DNA of 64,000 nucleotides from Flavobacterium eburneipallidum (GCF_027111355.2 NZ_CP114291.2:2046001-2110000), one strand, 5' to 3'. Counted from the first letter of the stretch, positions 17,050-26,327 are shown. Program-made: numbers and translations. Notes: generated by a model not told the origin, from the letters alone.

Positions 17050-17922
17050 ATGCGGGATAATCCTAAAAATGATATTAAATACAATCCAGCAAGATTTTTC
17101 TATAAGAAAAAAACATTTTGTTTGATTCTTATAGTTTTGGTTTTTAAAGCCTATTCACAAAAAACAGAAGCCATAGATAGCACTCGTTTTAGAGACGTTA
17201 TCAAAGATTTACCCTCCTTTACCATCTACGGAGATAATTATTTCATTACAGGAACATCTACAAACGAATATCCAACGAGTAGTACTAGTGATACAAAAAT
17301 TCAAATTGGTTTTAAGCAAAGGATAACAAATAATAGATTGCCTTGGGACACACATCTTTTTTTTACATACAAACAAAAAGCATTTTGGGACACTTACAAA
17401 GAATCGCTTCCGTTTAGAGAAACAAATTATAATCCTGGACTGGCTATTGCAAAACCTTTTTTTAGAAATGGAAAACTTGGTGAAATAGTAATGCTTCAAT
17501 ATGAACACGAATCCAATGGAAGAGATTTAGAACATTCCAGAAGTTGGAACTATTTATCATTATACTATATGAGATATTTAACTAATAACTTAACAGCTAG
17601 TATAAAAATTTGGATGCCAATTGGTAGTTTGATCGAGAACCCAGAAATTATTAACTACAGAGGAAATCAGCAATTAGAATTTGCCTTCAAAATAAACGAA
17701 AACATAATAATTGATAGTGAAATAAGAAAAACGTTCAAGCCCGATTGGAAAGGGAGCTTATTAGTAGGTCTTAATTTCAGAATGTCTAAAAAAAGTAATC
17801 AATTCATTTATTTACAATACTATCTAGGGTATTCAGAAAGCCTAATGGACTACAATAAAGATGTCCAAAAATTGAGAATTGGAATAGCATTCAAAGATTT
17901 GTTTTTAAAATTTAGGAAATAA
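17050..17922 (+). CDS. pldA: Outer-membrane phospholipase A
   Basis: The 290-aa protein has an N-terminal signal/anchor region (hydrophobic at 22-35) and a beta-barrel. The OMPLA catalytic residues are in place: His153 and Ser155 in YEHESNGR and Asn167 in SRSWN. The spacing between these three is identical to His142, Ser144 and Asn156 of the E. coli enzyme. It would hydrolyse phospholipids in the outer leaflet. It is isolated between terminators and the RteC-like gene. Its place in a mobile island is unusual, and a lytic or colicin-release-like role is possible but not shown. Confidence 0.85.
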   Translation: MRDNPKNDIKYNPARFFYKKKTFCLILIVLVFKAYSQKTEAIDSTRFRDVIKDLPSFTIYGDNYFITGTSTNEYPTSSTSDTKIQIGFKQRITNNRLPWDTHLFFTYKQKAFWDTYKESLPFRETNYNPGLAIAKPFFRNGKLGEIVMLQYEHESNGRDLEHSRSWNYLSLYYMRYLTNNLTASIKIWMPIGSLIENPEIINYRGNQQLEFAFKINENIIIDSEIRKTFKPDWKGSLLVGLNFRMSKKSNQFIYLQYYLGYSESLMDYNKDVQKLRIGIAFKDLFLKFRK

Positions 17923-18011
17923 TAATTGATGTTTTTTCAATTTGATAGGAATCTAAAATATTGACCTGCGCATTATTGACAAAATAATCTAGACCTAAAG
18001 GAGAACATTAT

Positions 18012-19499
18012 ATGAAACCAAAATACATACTAGAAAACTACGATAGAATACTAAAAGAAATCAAAAATCCAAAGATTATTTTTAGTAACGATCTGACTCC
18101 ATTTCTAGAAAATTTTACTTCCGAAAGTTTCCTTATTTACCAAATAGATTTTATCAAAAAAAATGGCAAAACAAAATACATTGTCAAAAAACCAATCCAT
18201 AACCTGCATCCAAAAGTTACAAAATTAGATTTCAAAGAAGCTGATATTATCGAAGAATTTGAATCATTTATTCCAAAAATACTTGATGAGTTAAATGTCC
18301 CGGAGAACCAAATCAGTTTACGCTGGTGCACTAAAAATGAGAATACTTTATATGTTTTGCAAGAGTGTGAAATCGAAGATTTATCACAAGAAAAACGTTT
18401 CTTTTTGTATTGCTACCATTCGCTGAAAAGTGAAAACTCAAAAATCAAGAAAATAAATAAAGAACGTGTCTTCAAATTCAAGTCAAAAGAACGAATTGAA
18501 CAATACATTCATAGAAAACAATATGCTCTGGAGAATTTAGCACATCGATTAATCAAAGAAATCAATCCTATAAACTCATCCGATTTGTATCAGTTTTCTA
18601 ACAACTATGATAAAATTGATTGTTTAAAAATTACCTATATCTATCTTGAAAAATTACTCCGATTTATTGAAAAAGAATATCGGAACTACCTGAATGTAAA
18701 TATTCAAATTCCCTATCGTTCTACTCTAGTCAAAGAATTTGAAATTACAAACAAACTCAAAGAAGTCAAATCACGGCTATTAGAAAGTAACATCAACGAT
18801 CAGTTATTGAAGATGGCTTACGAACCATTACTAAAAATTGCAACAATAAATATTCAAGAAAAATTGACGTATTATGAGTTCAATTATTGTTCCGAATTTA
18901 TTATTGCATTTTACAAACAAATCCATTTTGAGAATATTTCTGAAGAATCAATCAAAGAATGCCTTTTCGATTTAAACTTCAATTCTACACAGTTTTTTGA
19001 TAATTTAACTGATGGCATTTTGATGGAATTATCCAAACACGAAAACAACATTCAAAAAATTGATATCCTTTACAGATTGCTCAAAAATTACAATCAAAAG
19101 CAAACCCGGACTTTCATTAAATACAATGAAAATTTGCCATCCATAAAAGAGCAAATCATCAGCTGGATCGAAGAAGAAATTGAATATTTATCCAAAAAAA
19201 TGAAATTGGATGCCAATCAATTTACTAATATTTCCAATAACGAAGATAAAATCAAATTTCTCACAGGATTATCAGTAGCGCAGTTGAGTTATTTTTTTGC
19301 ATTACTTATCGAAACAGGAATAATAAAACATAAAAATCAAGCGGATATATTCCGTTTTATTTCAGAAAATTTCAAAACAGTAAATACAGATAAAATATCA
19401 ACCGATAGCATAAAATCGAAATACTACAATATTGAAATTACAACAAGAAATGTTGTCCGAGAAAAAATAATTGAACTACTCGGATTGACGAAGTTTTAA
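18012..19499 (+). CDS. RteC-like protein
   Basis: In this 495-aa protein the last 90 or so residues (DKIKFLTGLSVAQLSYFFAL onward to the C-terminus) resemble the C-terminal region of RteC, the regulator of excision in Bacteroides tetracycline elements. The N-terminal 300 residues are helical, charged and unassigned. An uncommon, clear Shine-Dalgarno-like AAAGGAGAAC precedes the ATG. It stands at the start of the island's replication/regulation block (HTH and ATPase genes follow), the usual position of RteC genes. The family call rests on pattern memory only. Confidence 0.6.
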   Translation: MKPKYILENYDRILKEIKNPKIIFSNDLTPFLENFTSESFLIYQIDFIKKNGKTKYIVKKPIHNLHPKVTKLDFKEADIIEEFESFIPKILDELNVPENQISLRWCTKNENTLYVLQECEIEDLSQEKRFFLYCYHSLKSENSKIKKINKERVFKFKSKERIEQYIHRKQYALENLAHRLIKEINPINSSDLYQFSNNYDKIDCLKITYIYLEKLLRFIEKEYRNYLNVNIQIPYRSTLVKEFEITNKLKEVKSRLLESNINDQLLKMAYEPLLKIATINIQEKLTYYEFNYCSEFIIAFYKQIHFENISEESIKECLFDLNFNSTQFFDNLTDGILMELSKHENNIQKIDILYRLLKNYNQKQTRTFIKYNENLPSIKEQIISWIEEEIEYLSKKMKLDANQFTNISNNEDKIKFLTGLSVAQLSYFFALLIETGIIKHKNQADIFRFISENFKTVNTDKISTDSIKSKYYNIEITTRNVVREKIIELLGLTKF

Positions 19500-19643
19500 G
19501 ACTTCCTTCAACATTCGCCATCCAAAATCATCCATTGCAAGTAAAGTTTCATCGTTAATCAATACCAATTCTGAAATAGTTTGGATTTTGTGTAAATCCA
19601 TAAAACGTTGCAATTCGGGGCTAATTGTTGTTGCTTCTTTCAT
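19476..19643 (-). CDS. Small helix-hairpin-helix-type protein
   Basis: The 55-aa protein starts at the ATG of MKEATTISPELQ (19641-19643); the longer reading upstream crosses a structured non-coding region and looks spurious. The C-terminal half (DETLLAMDDFGWRMLKEVLK) resembles the helix-hairpin-helix of the RNA polymerase alpha C-terminal domain. Its 3' end overlaps the RteC-like gene tail to tail by 24 bp. DNA binding is inferred. Confidence 0.55.
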   Translation of the reverse strand: MKEATTISPELQRFMDLHKIQTISELVLINDETLLAMDDFGWRMLKEVLKLRQSE

Positions 19644-20068
19644 AACAAAATCTTTTTTAAGATATACGAAAAAAAAAACATTTAGGGATTGGTACAAACA
19701 ACAGCGTGGGACATCGATCACCAGCATCAGAGGTACGACCAAGCACCTACAGCCACGATAAACCGAGCCCACGCATAACGTAGGCGAACAGTTTATTCGT
19801 AGGCTGATTGTAAGAAGTTTGGTCGTTTTCTGATGCCCTAAATAACTTTCGCAATATATGTAATAGAGACAAAACCTCTATTTTGTATTCATTAGGCAAA
19901 TTTAGTCAAAATGAAATAAATAAGAGGTCAACATTAGTATTAATAAAAACTTTTTTCTGCTGAATGGTTGATTTTGCTATACTTTGTTGGGGGTTGCGCA
20001 ACCCCAGTAACTGTTTTGGTATTGGTTTAATATTTCTCTTTGTCCAGAATATTTAAAACCACAACATT
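19644..20068. other. 425-bp gap, half of it a structured inverted repeat
   Basis: No coding sequence is supported. The left half holds the long inverted repeat at 19681-19842. The right half (to 20068) is AT-rich with a short G/C patch, ggggttgcgcaacccc, at 19989-20004, itself a perfect palindrome. Confidence 0.6.
19681..19842. repeat. Long imperfect inverted repeat with nested stems
   Basis: The outer ends TTTAGGG (19681) and CCCTAAA (19836) are complementary. The main arms are 19724-19742 (gcatcagaggtacgaccaa) and 19819-19836 (ttggtcgttttctgatgc). Inside are cctac/gtagg and a cgaa/ttcg hairpin. It could be a structured RNA or a folded mobile-element remnant; no transposase is nearby. Confidence 0.55.
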
Positions 20069-20374
20069 ATGGCAATCGAAGTTATTACTCGCGAAGATTT
20101 AAACGAATTCCGTACACTTCTTCTTTCCGATTTAAGCGAAATACTCAATTCAAAACCACAACAGCAAAAACAATGGCTCAAATCTACAGAGGTTAGAAAG
20201 TTGTTAAATATTTCTTCAGGTACTTTGCAAAATCTCCGCATCAACGGAACATTGACCTACACCAAAATTGGCGGAATCATTTATTACGCATACAGTGATT
20301 TAATGAAAGTATTAGAAGAAAATAAAGTGGATGCGACAGTTACTTTATTCAATCCAAAATGGTTAGTACGATGA
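20069..20374 (+). CDS. Excisionase-like helix-turn-helix protein
   Basis: The 101-aa protein has a MerR/HTH_17-type domain at about 34-85 (WLKSTEVRKLLNISSGTLQN then LRINGTLTYTKIGGIIYY). This is the helix-turn-helix type that is standard near integrases and replication genes of Bacteroidota mobile elements, where such proteins act as excisionases or copy control factors. Its stop overlaps the start of the next gene as ATGA (20371-20374), showing translational coupling. Confidence 0.85.
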   Translation: MAIEVITREDLNEFRTLLLSDLSEILNSKPQQQKQWLKSTEVRKLLNISSGTLQNLRINGTLTYTKIGGIIYYAYSDLMKVLEENKVDATVTLFNPKWLVR

Positions 20375-21234
20375 ATTACATCAAACACCTAACAGGTTTC
20401 TTCGACAGAATTGTTCAGGATAGAAGCCTAAATCCAACACATATCAGTTTGTACATCGCACTTTTTCAATTCTGGAATGTAAACCGTTTCCAGAACCCAA
20501 TTAGCATAACTCGTGATGAGGTAATGCGCATCAGTAAAATTTGTTCCAAAGCAACCTATCATAAATGTATGCGGGAACTAAATGAAAAAGGATATATCAA
20601 ATACGAGCCATCATTCAACCCATTCAAAGGCAGTATGGTCATACTTTTTAATTTTTCAGAAGACTTAAAGCCAGTTCAAAAAAGAGTAAGCAACACCGAA
20701 AAAATTTTATCAAATGTAGGACAGGTTCTGAACAAGCAACGAACTAGTGATGAAACAAGCACTGAACAAGCGCTAGTACCTTCTATAAACTATATAAACA
20801 AAACAAACATTTCAAACGATTTAAACTTGGGTAAGCAAACTCAAAAATTTGAAAATAAAGATGACGTTTTAAAAAATGTTGTTGACGAAAAAAAAGAAAT
20901 GCTTTTCGCATTCGCCGACACCGAAAAAAAACAAACTGAAGAAAGTCGGCAAAAAAGTTCCGTAAAAAAAGAAAAAGTGCCCACAATTGAAAATGTCAAG
21001 AACTTTTTCAACCAAGAAAACTTCCCTGAACTCGAAGCTAATAAATTCTTCAATTACTTTTCCAGCAACGGTTGGCTAGTAGGTGGTAAAACTCCGATGG
21101 TGGATTGGCAGTCATCAGCAAAAAATTGGATGCTAAATAGCATAAATTTCAAACACAACGCCGATACAACACCGATTCATCGAGCAAAACACCTCAATAC
21201 CGGAACAGACAAAGACTATTCAGAACCGCTATAA
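20371..21234 (+). CDS. Winged-helix-type replication/regulatory protein
   Basis: The 287-aa protein starts at the ATG of MNYIKHLTGF, which overlaps the upstream stop; the ATG 12 nt earlier is possible but less likely. Residues 1-105 form a winged-helix-like domain (ITRDEVMRISKICSKATYHK then CMRELNEKGYIKYEP), as in replication initiators of mobile elements. A low-complexity basic linker follows. The last 80 residues (ENVKNFFNQENFPELEANKF) resemble a replication-associated C-terminal module. The role in element maintenance is inferred from context. Confidence 0.7.
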   Translation: MNYIKHLTGFFDRIVQDRSLNPTHISLYIALFQFWNVNRFQNPISITRDEVMRISKICSKATYHKCMRELNEKGYIKYEPSFNPFKGSMVILFNFSEDLKPVQKRVSNTEKILSNVGQVLNKQRTSDETSTEQALVPSINYINKTNISNDLNLGKQTQKFENKDDVLKNVVDEKKEMLFAFADTEKKQTEESRQKSSVKKEKVPTIENVKNFFNQENFPELEANKFFNYFSSNGWLVGGKTPMVDWQSSAKNWMLNSINFKHNADTTPIHRAKHLNTGTDKDYSEPL

Positions 21235-21240
21235 CAAACG

Positions 21241-21365
21241 TGCTCAAAGTCCCTCTCCTTTGGAGAGGGATTTAGGGTGAGGAAAATCTGCGATAATCCT
21301 TCTAATCTGTGGCTAAAAAAAAGCTTTGTGAACTTTGTGCTTACCCTTTGTGCCCTTTGTGGTTA
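21241..21365 (+). repeat. Flavobacterial dispersed intergenic repeats
   Basis: The gap holds a stem ccctctcctttggagaggg (21253-21271) followed by atttagggtgagg, then a row of CTTTGTG repeats (21331-21361). Both sequence types occur as dispersed non-coding repeats in flavobacterial genomes. Here they sit between two genes of one operon. Confidence 0.45.
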
Positions 21366-21378
21366 AATTTTTAAACTT

Positions 21379-22005
21379 ATGGAAACAGAAATACAATCCC
21401 ATTATAACTATCCCGATATAATCCTTTGGCTCGAAAAAAAAGGAGTTGAATTATACGGAAATCATTTCAAAATCCTAGAAACTGATTATACTATAATTTA
21501 CAAACTCATTGCCTATTTCGTCAAGGATGAAGCAACTTGTTTTCAATACAACATCAATCTCAATAAAGGAATTCTACTTTCTGGCACCGTTGGCTGTGGC
21601 AAAACATCGTTAATGAATTTAATGAAACACCTCACTCCTTCTGATCATAAGTTTTTCGTAAAACCGTGCCGAGATATCAGCTTTGAATTTATTCAGGATG
21701 GCTACCAAATCATTCATAAATACAGCAAAGGAAAGCTATACGAATCAGAACCCAAAACAATATGTTTCGACGATTTAGGAACAGAAAACAATCTAAAGTA
21801 TTACGGAAACGAATGTAACGTAATGGCAGAAATTCTATTAAGTCGGTATGATATTTTTACCTCAAAAAAAATCCAAACGCATATTACTACAAACCTTTCG
21901 GCAAGTGAAATTGAGAATGCTTATGGGAATCGAGTACGAAGCAGATTAAGAGAAATGATTAATTTGATTGCGTTTGAAAGAAATATTATGGATAAAAGAG
22001 TTTGA
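21379..22005 (+). CDS. DnaC-like P-loop ATPase
   Basis: The 208-aa protein has Walker A GTVGCGKTS at residues 69-77, Walker B CFDDLGTE at 129-136 and a late Arg motif (GNRVRSRLREM). This is the pattern of small AAA+ helicase loaders related to DnaC/IstB. It follows the HTH and winged-helix genes and completes a three-gene replication-type block seen in Bacteroidota elements. Confidence 0.8.
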   Translation: METEIQSHYNYPDIILWLEKKGVELYGNHFKILETDYTIIYKLIAYFVKDEATCFQYNINLNKGILLSGTVGCGKTSLMNLMKHLTPSDHKFFVKPCRDISFEFIQDGYQIIHKYSKGKLYESEPKTICFDDLGTENNLKYYGNECNVMAEILLSRYDIFTSKKIQTHITTNLSASEIENAYGNRVRSRLREMINLIAFERNIMDKRV

Positions 22006-22104
22006 TAAGTAGGTTAATAAGTCAAAGTTGATAAATAATATTAATCAGAATTATTTGCTAATTTGGTAAACTTATACAATTAATCGTAACTCCTTTAAAA
22101 AACA

Positions 22105-23322
22105 ATGACAGACAGAACAGCAACTGATACAATTAAAGGATATTTTTATCAATTTGATTTAGCTATACTTAAATTATTGCAATTAGATGATGACTCACAC
22201 GAAATTATAGTTGAAGGCATTGAGGATGTTGATGTAAAAAATGCAACTGAAGAAATAGCTATACAATGTAAATACCACGCTAAAACTGAATATAATCATT
22301 CGGCTATTGCCAAACCAATACAGCTTATGCTTGACCATTTTAAGCAAGTTTTAAATGGAAAAGAGAAGAAAATAAAATATTTATACTTCGGTCATTTTAA
22401 ATCAGGACACGAAAGATTTCCATCTTCAATAACATTAGATTTTCTAAAGTCTAGCTTACTGACTTATAAAAAAGGTAAGATTGAATATAAACACTATGAA
22501 GACTTAAAATTAAGTGATATAGAATTAATGTCGTTTTTAGAAACTTTAGAAATTGAAATTAATGCAAAATCGTATGAAGAACAACTTAAAGAAATTTTCA
22601 CTTCTTTAAAAAATCAAAACATTTTCAATTGCGACGATTTTGAGGCTGAAAATTTCTACTATAATAACGCATTAAAAATTATTAGCAATCTTGCCAAAGA
22701 GAATGATTTAGCCAATCGAAGAATAACAAAAAAAGATTTTTTAGCTCAAATAAATTCTAAACAAGTACTTTTTCATAAATGGTTTATTCAATTTAAAGGT
22801 AAAAAGAAATTACTATCGGATGTTAGAGCTAAATATTTCAGTGATTACAATAATTCTCCATTTGAAAGATTCTTTCTAATAGAAGTGAGTTCAAGTAATT
22901 ATTTGCGAAGTGATTTAAAATCTATAATTCATTTAACCTGTAAAAAATATTCACAACTTTCAAAATTAAATCCAGATTCTTTTTGTCCATACATCCACAT
23001 ATTTGGATTATCAAATTCAGAATTAATTGAATTAAAAACAGAACTTATTAGCGAGAATTTTAAATTTAAAGATGGTTTTGATTTTAACGGTTCAAGTTTC
23101 AACCCAAAATCAATTATAGAAAAAGCTACTTTTCATAATGGAATTAAAATTAAAATAATAGATGATTTAAAACACATCGAATCAGTTTTTAATGAAATCT
23201 CAAAAACCAAAGAAGTTTATCATTTCTATTTCGAAACTCCTTTCTTTTCGACATCAAATGCAAGTATAAAGCACATACAAATTCAAATACAAGAAATTAA
23301 CGACATCAAAAATATAATCTAA
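22105..23322 (+). CDS. DUF4297-type nuclease of a HerA defence pair
   Basis: The N-terminal part of this 405-aa protein (about residues 8-140) is a PD-(D/E)xK-like nuclease module: GYFYQFDLAILKLLQ, an acidic EGIEDVDVK at about 37-45 and IQCKYH at 53-58, which supplies the Q-x-K. It matches the dsDNA nuclease domain (DUF4297, as in Cap4). The C-terminal 250 residues are unassigned. The next gene, a HerA-type ATPase, begins inside its stop (TAATG). Paired DUF4297 and HerA genes are a known anti-phage arrangement; activity here is inferred. Confidence 0.75.
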   Translation: MTDRTATDTIKGYFYQFDLAILKLLQLDDDSHEIIVEGIEDVDVKNATEEIAIQCKYHAKTEYNHSAIAKPIQLMLDHFKQVLNGKEKKIKYLYFGHFKSGHERFPSSITLDFLKSSLLTYKKGKIEYKHYEDLKLSDIELMSFLETLEIEINAKSYEEQLKEIFTSLKNQNIFNCDDFEAENFYYNNALKIISNLAKENDLANRRITKKDFLAQINSKQVLFHKWFIQFKGKKKLLSDVRAKYFSDYNNSPFERFFLIEVSSSNYLRSDLKSIIHLTCKKYSQLSKLNPDSFCPYIHIFGLSNSELIELKTELISENFKFKDGFDFNGSSFNPKSIIEKATFHNGIKIKIIDDLKHIESVFNEISKTKEVYHFYFETPFFSTSNASIKHIQIQIQEINDIKNII

Positions 23323-25097
23323 TGGTAGAAGACAAATTAAATGCTGAAGTAATTGCAGTATTCCCAAACAAAGTAAAAATCAAGGTTGACAAACTTGAAG
23401 ATTTCAGGATAGCCAACGAATCTTTGAGAGTTGGTTCTTATCTCAAAATTTATGGAAATGACAATGCTATATTAATGGCAATTATTGAAAATTTCTCGAT
23501 TGATGTTTCAGAGAAAAATAATGAAGCTGTTAGAACACATATTGTCGAAGCAAGTCCATTGGGAATAATAAAAAATGGTAAATTTACAAGAGGTGGTGAC
23601 GATTTAACCATTCCTCCCAAAAAAGTCGAACCAGCAACAGAAGAGGAAATCAAGAAAATCTATATCGAATCTGTAGAGGACAAAGAACAATTTACTTTTT
23701 GTTCATTATCTTCAAATGCAAACATTAGAATTCCAGTAAATGGCAATAAATTTTTCAATAAGCATATTGCAATAGTTGGTTCAACAGGTTCAGGTAAATC
23801 TCATACATTATCTACTATCATACAAACGGCTGTTAATTCTAAAAGTGGAGATTTTAGTTTAAATAATTCACACGTAATAATTTTTGACATTCATTCCGAA
23901 TATAAATCAGCTTTTCCTAATGCTAATTTTATTGATATTGAGAATTTAAAATTGCCATATTGGTTACTAAATAGTGATGAACTAGAAGAAGTGCTTCTAG
24001 ATACTGGAGAGAGAGATAATTATAATCAATCTTCAGTTTTTAGAAAATTGGTTACCGAAAATAAGAAAAAGCATAATCCTGATAAAACAAAGATATTTTA
24101 CGATTCTCCTTTGTTTTTTGACATAAATGAAGTTCAAAATGCATTATATAACTTAAAGAATGAAACAAAAAATTCTAAAAGTTCAAATCGATATATGATA
24201 GTTGATGATTCTTATGCTTGTAATGATAGTAGTACAACTGTTGATACTGGAATATTACTAAATGAAGAACAGCGAATAGATAAATATTTTAATGAAGAGT
24301 TTCAATTTCATCCAACTAAAAATCAGAATATAACTAAAGGAGATTATGCGGAAGGTACTTTAGATAAATTTTTTGTAAGATTTCAAGAAAAAATAAATCA
24401 AGACCGTTTAACTTTCTTATTTGGTGAAGAATCAAAAAAGATTTCTTTCGAAGATACATTGAAAAATATTTTAGGATATAATTCAAATTCCAATGTTACA
24501 GTAATTGATTTAAGCGGAGTGCCTTTTGAAGTATTAAGTATTACAGTTTCTTTAATTTCAAGAATTGTATTTGAGTATGGTTATATCTACAAAAGATTGA
24601 GAAATAACATTAATCCAAATGAAAAAATCAATAATGACATTCCAATACTTTTAGTTTATGAGGAAGCACATAAATATGTTCCCAATAGCGATTTAGTAAA
24701 ATATAGATCTTCAAAAAAATCAATCGAAAGAATTGCCAAAGAGGGTAGAAAATATGGAGTTACTCTGTTATTAGCAAGTCAAAGACCTTCAGAAATATCA
24801 GAAACTATATTTTCACAATGTAATAATTTCATTGCGATGAGATTAACTAATCCGGTTGACCAAGGTTATGTTAAAAAATTACTTCCAGATAGTTTAGGTT
24901 CATTGATTGAAAAAATGCCTTCTCTAAAACAAGGTGAAGCTTTATTAATTGGTGAATCTGTTATTTTACCCTCAATTGTTCAAATAGACAGATGTACGAA
25001 CGAACCTTCGTCAAATGATATTCCGTATTGGGAATTATGGAAAGAGGAATGGAAAGATATGGATATTGACAAAATTAAAGAGGAATGGTATAAATGA
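23322..25097 (+). CDS. HerA-type hexameric ATPase/translocase
   Basis: The 591-aa protein has an N-terminal HAS-barrel-like region (1-110), Walker A GSTGSGKS at about residues 153-160, Walker B with catalytic Glu in ILLVYEEAHKY at about 441-451 and a sensor region (LLLASQRPSEISETIFSQCN) with an arginine-finger-like NFIAMRLTN. This is the HerA/FtsK-like DNA translocase family. The one-base overlap with the upstream nuclease gene shows co-translation. The pair probably forms a nuclease-translocase complex for defence. Confidence 0.9.
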   Translation: MVEDKLNAEVIAVFPNKVKIKVDKLEDFRIANESLRVGSYLKIYGNDNAILMAIIENFSIDVSEKNNEAVRTHIVEASPLGIIKNGKFTRGGDDLTIPPKKVEPATEEEIKKIYIESVEDKEQFTFCSLSSNANIRIPVNGNKFFNKHIAIVGSTGSGKSHTLSTIIQTAVNSKSGDFSLNNSHVIIFDIHSEYKSAFPNANFIDIENLKLPYWLLNSDELEEVLLDTGERDNYNQSSVFRKLVTENKKKHNPDKTKIFYDSPLFFDINEVQNALYNLKNETKNSKSSNRYMIVDDSYACNDSSTTVDTGILLNEEQRIDKYFNEEFQFHPTKNQNITKGDYAEGTLDKFFVRFQEKINQDRLTFLFGEESKKISFEDTLKNILGYNSNSNVTVIDLSGVPFEVLSITVSLISRIVFEYGYIYKRLRNNINPNEKINNDIPILLVYEEAHKYVPNSDLVKYRSSKKSIERIAKEGRKYGVTLLLASQRPSEISETIFSQCNNFIAMRLTNPVDQGYVKKLLPDSLGSLIEKMPSLKQGEALLIGESVILPSIVQIDRCTNEPSSNDIPYWELWKEEWKDMDIDKIKEEWYK

Positions 25098-25123
25098 TAA
25101 AATAACACAGTAATCAAGAACAA

Positions 25124-25163
25124 TTAACCTTTGGCAAAAAATCAATATTTTGCCAAAGGTTAA
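25124..25163. terminator. Perfect 16-bp hairpin after the HerA gene
   Basis: The arms 25124-25139 and 25148-25163 are fully complementary around an 8-nt loop. There is no long T tract, so it may act as a transcript end or barrier in both directions between the HerA pair and the AbiE pair. Confidence 0.65.
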
Positions 25164-25254
25164 CAATAGCTTATTTCTTAATATTTAACTCAATACTTTC
25201 AATTGTATAGAAAAAACACTTCCCTTTAAATAGTGTCTATTTATATAAAATCTA

Positions 25255-25313
25255 TATATTTGTTCATATTTTTTATTTGTTCACGAATAATGAACATAAA
25301 CAAATAATGAACA
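25255..25313 (+). promoter_or_regulatory. Symmetric four-half-site operator of the AbiE operon
   Basis: TGTTCA at 25261-25266 and 25279-25284 mirrors TGAACA at 25291-25296 and 25308-25313, all centred on about 25287. The left-most half-site overlaps a -7 element TATATTTG at 25255-25262. AbiEi antitoxins are known to bind inverted repeats in their own promoter, and this fits that mode. Confidence 0.65.
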
Positions 25314-25328
25314 TAAAGAATTTTTACA

Positions 25329-26327
25329 ATGAATGAAATAGAAATTTTAAATAATGCAATTCATAATTTAGAGAAAAATGTTCCAATAAATTGGGACTGG
25401 AAAACTGTTGATTATAACAAGGATAAAGGAGTTGATGGAGAATTAAGCATTATTCTAAACAATCAAAAAAAAATATTTTTTGTTCAGATAAAGAAAGATG
25501 TTAAAAACCATCAATTATTTAATATTCTTAATTATAAAAATAAATTCACCAATTTTTTATTAGTGGCAGAAAAATTATATCCAAAAGTAAAAAAAGAGCT
25601 TCGGGAAAATAGAGTAAACTATCTGGAAGGCAATGGGAATGTATATATTAATACAGATGATTTGTTTCTATATATTGATACGAATGAAGTTGCTAAAACC
25701 CAAAAGGAAAAAGGAAATAGAGCATTTACTAAAACGGGATTAAAAGTAATTTTTCAGTTTCTAATAAAACCAAAATTAATCAATCAAACACAACGTGAAA
25801 TTGCAGAAATAACGAATGTCGCATTGGGTAACATTCCTTTAATTATAAATGGATTATTGGAAACTAATTTAATAGTAAGGCTAAATAAAAATGAATATGT
25901 AATCAATAATTATGAAGAATTATTAAACAAATGGATTACTGAATTCGAACAAACGTTGAAACCTACCCTTTTCAAACAACGATTTAGATTTCAAAACAAA
26001 GATAAAGATTGGAAAACCGTACCGTTAAATACCGATAAAACAGTTTGGGGAGGAGAACCTGCTGGGGATATAATAACCAACCATTTACGTCCAGAAAAAT
26101 TTACTCTTTATACAAAAGAAACAACAAAAGACCTAATACTAAATTATAAACTATTGCCAGATGATAATGGAGAAATAACAGTCTATGATATGTTTTGGAA
26201 TAATGAGTACAACACTAATACGGCACCAAAAGAATTAGTATATACCGATTTAATGATTACAGATGACAAAAGGTGTAAAGAAACTGCAAAATTAATTTTC
26301 AATGAACATATCCAACCAAACCTATAA
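25329..26327 (+). CDS. AbiEi-family antitoxin of a type IV toxin-antitoxin system
   Basis: The 332-aa protein has an N-terminal segment (about 10-70) resembling a restriction-endonuclease fold (KGVDGELSIILNNQKKIFFV with QIKK). A winged-helix region (about 140-205, TQREIAEITNVALGNIPLII) and a C-terminal domain with TVPLNTDKTVWGGEPAGDII follow, typical of Bacteroidota AbiEi-like antitoxins. Its 3' end overlaps the toxin gene by 26 bp. A symmetric operator lies just upstream. The antitoxin should counter the AbiEii nucleotidyltransferase without binding it. Confidence 0.75.
   Translation: MNEIEILNNAIHNLEKNVPINWDWKTVDYNKDKGVDGELSIILNNQKKIFFVQIKKDVKNHQLFNILNYKNKFTNFLLVAEKLYPKVKKELRENRVNYLEGNGNVYINTDDLFLYIDTNEVAKTQKEKGNRAFTKTGLKVIFQFLIKPKLINQTQREIAEITNVALGNIPLIINGLLETNLIVRLNKNEYVINNYEELLNKWITEFEQTLKPTLFKQRFRFQNKDKDWKTVPLNTDKTVWGGEPAGDIITNHLRPEKFTLYTKETTKDLILNYKLLPDDNGEITVYDMFWNNEYNTNTAPKELVYTDLMITDDKRCKETAKLIFNEHIQPNL

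Noticed and set aside
19644-19772. N-terminal extension of the helix-hairpin-helix-type gene to 19772
   Set aside because: The extension reads through the structured inverted repeat and has implausible composition; the ATG at 19643 gives a sensible protein.
19681-19842. Insertion sequence ends
   Set aside because: No transposase gene or target duplication was visible, so only a structured repeat is claimed.
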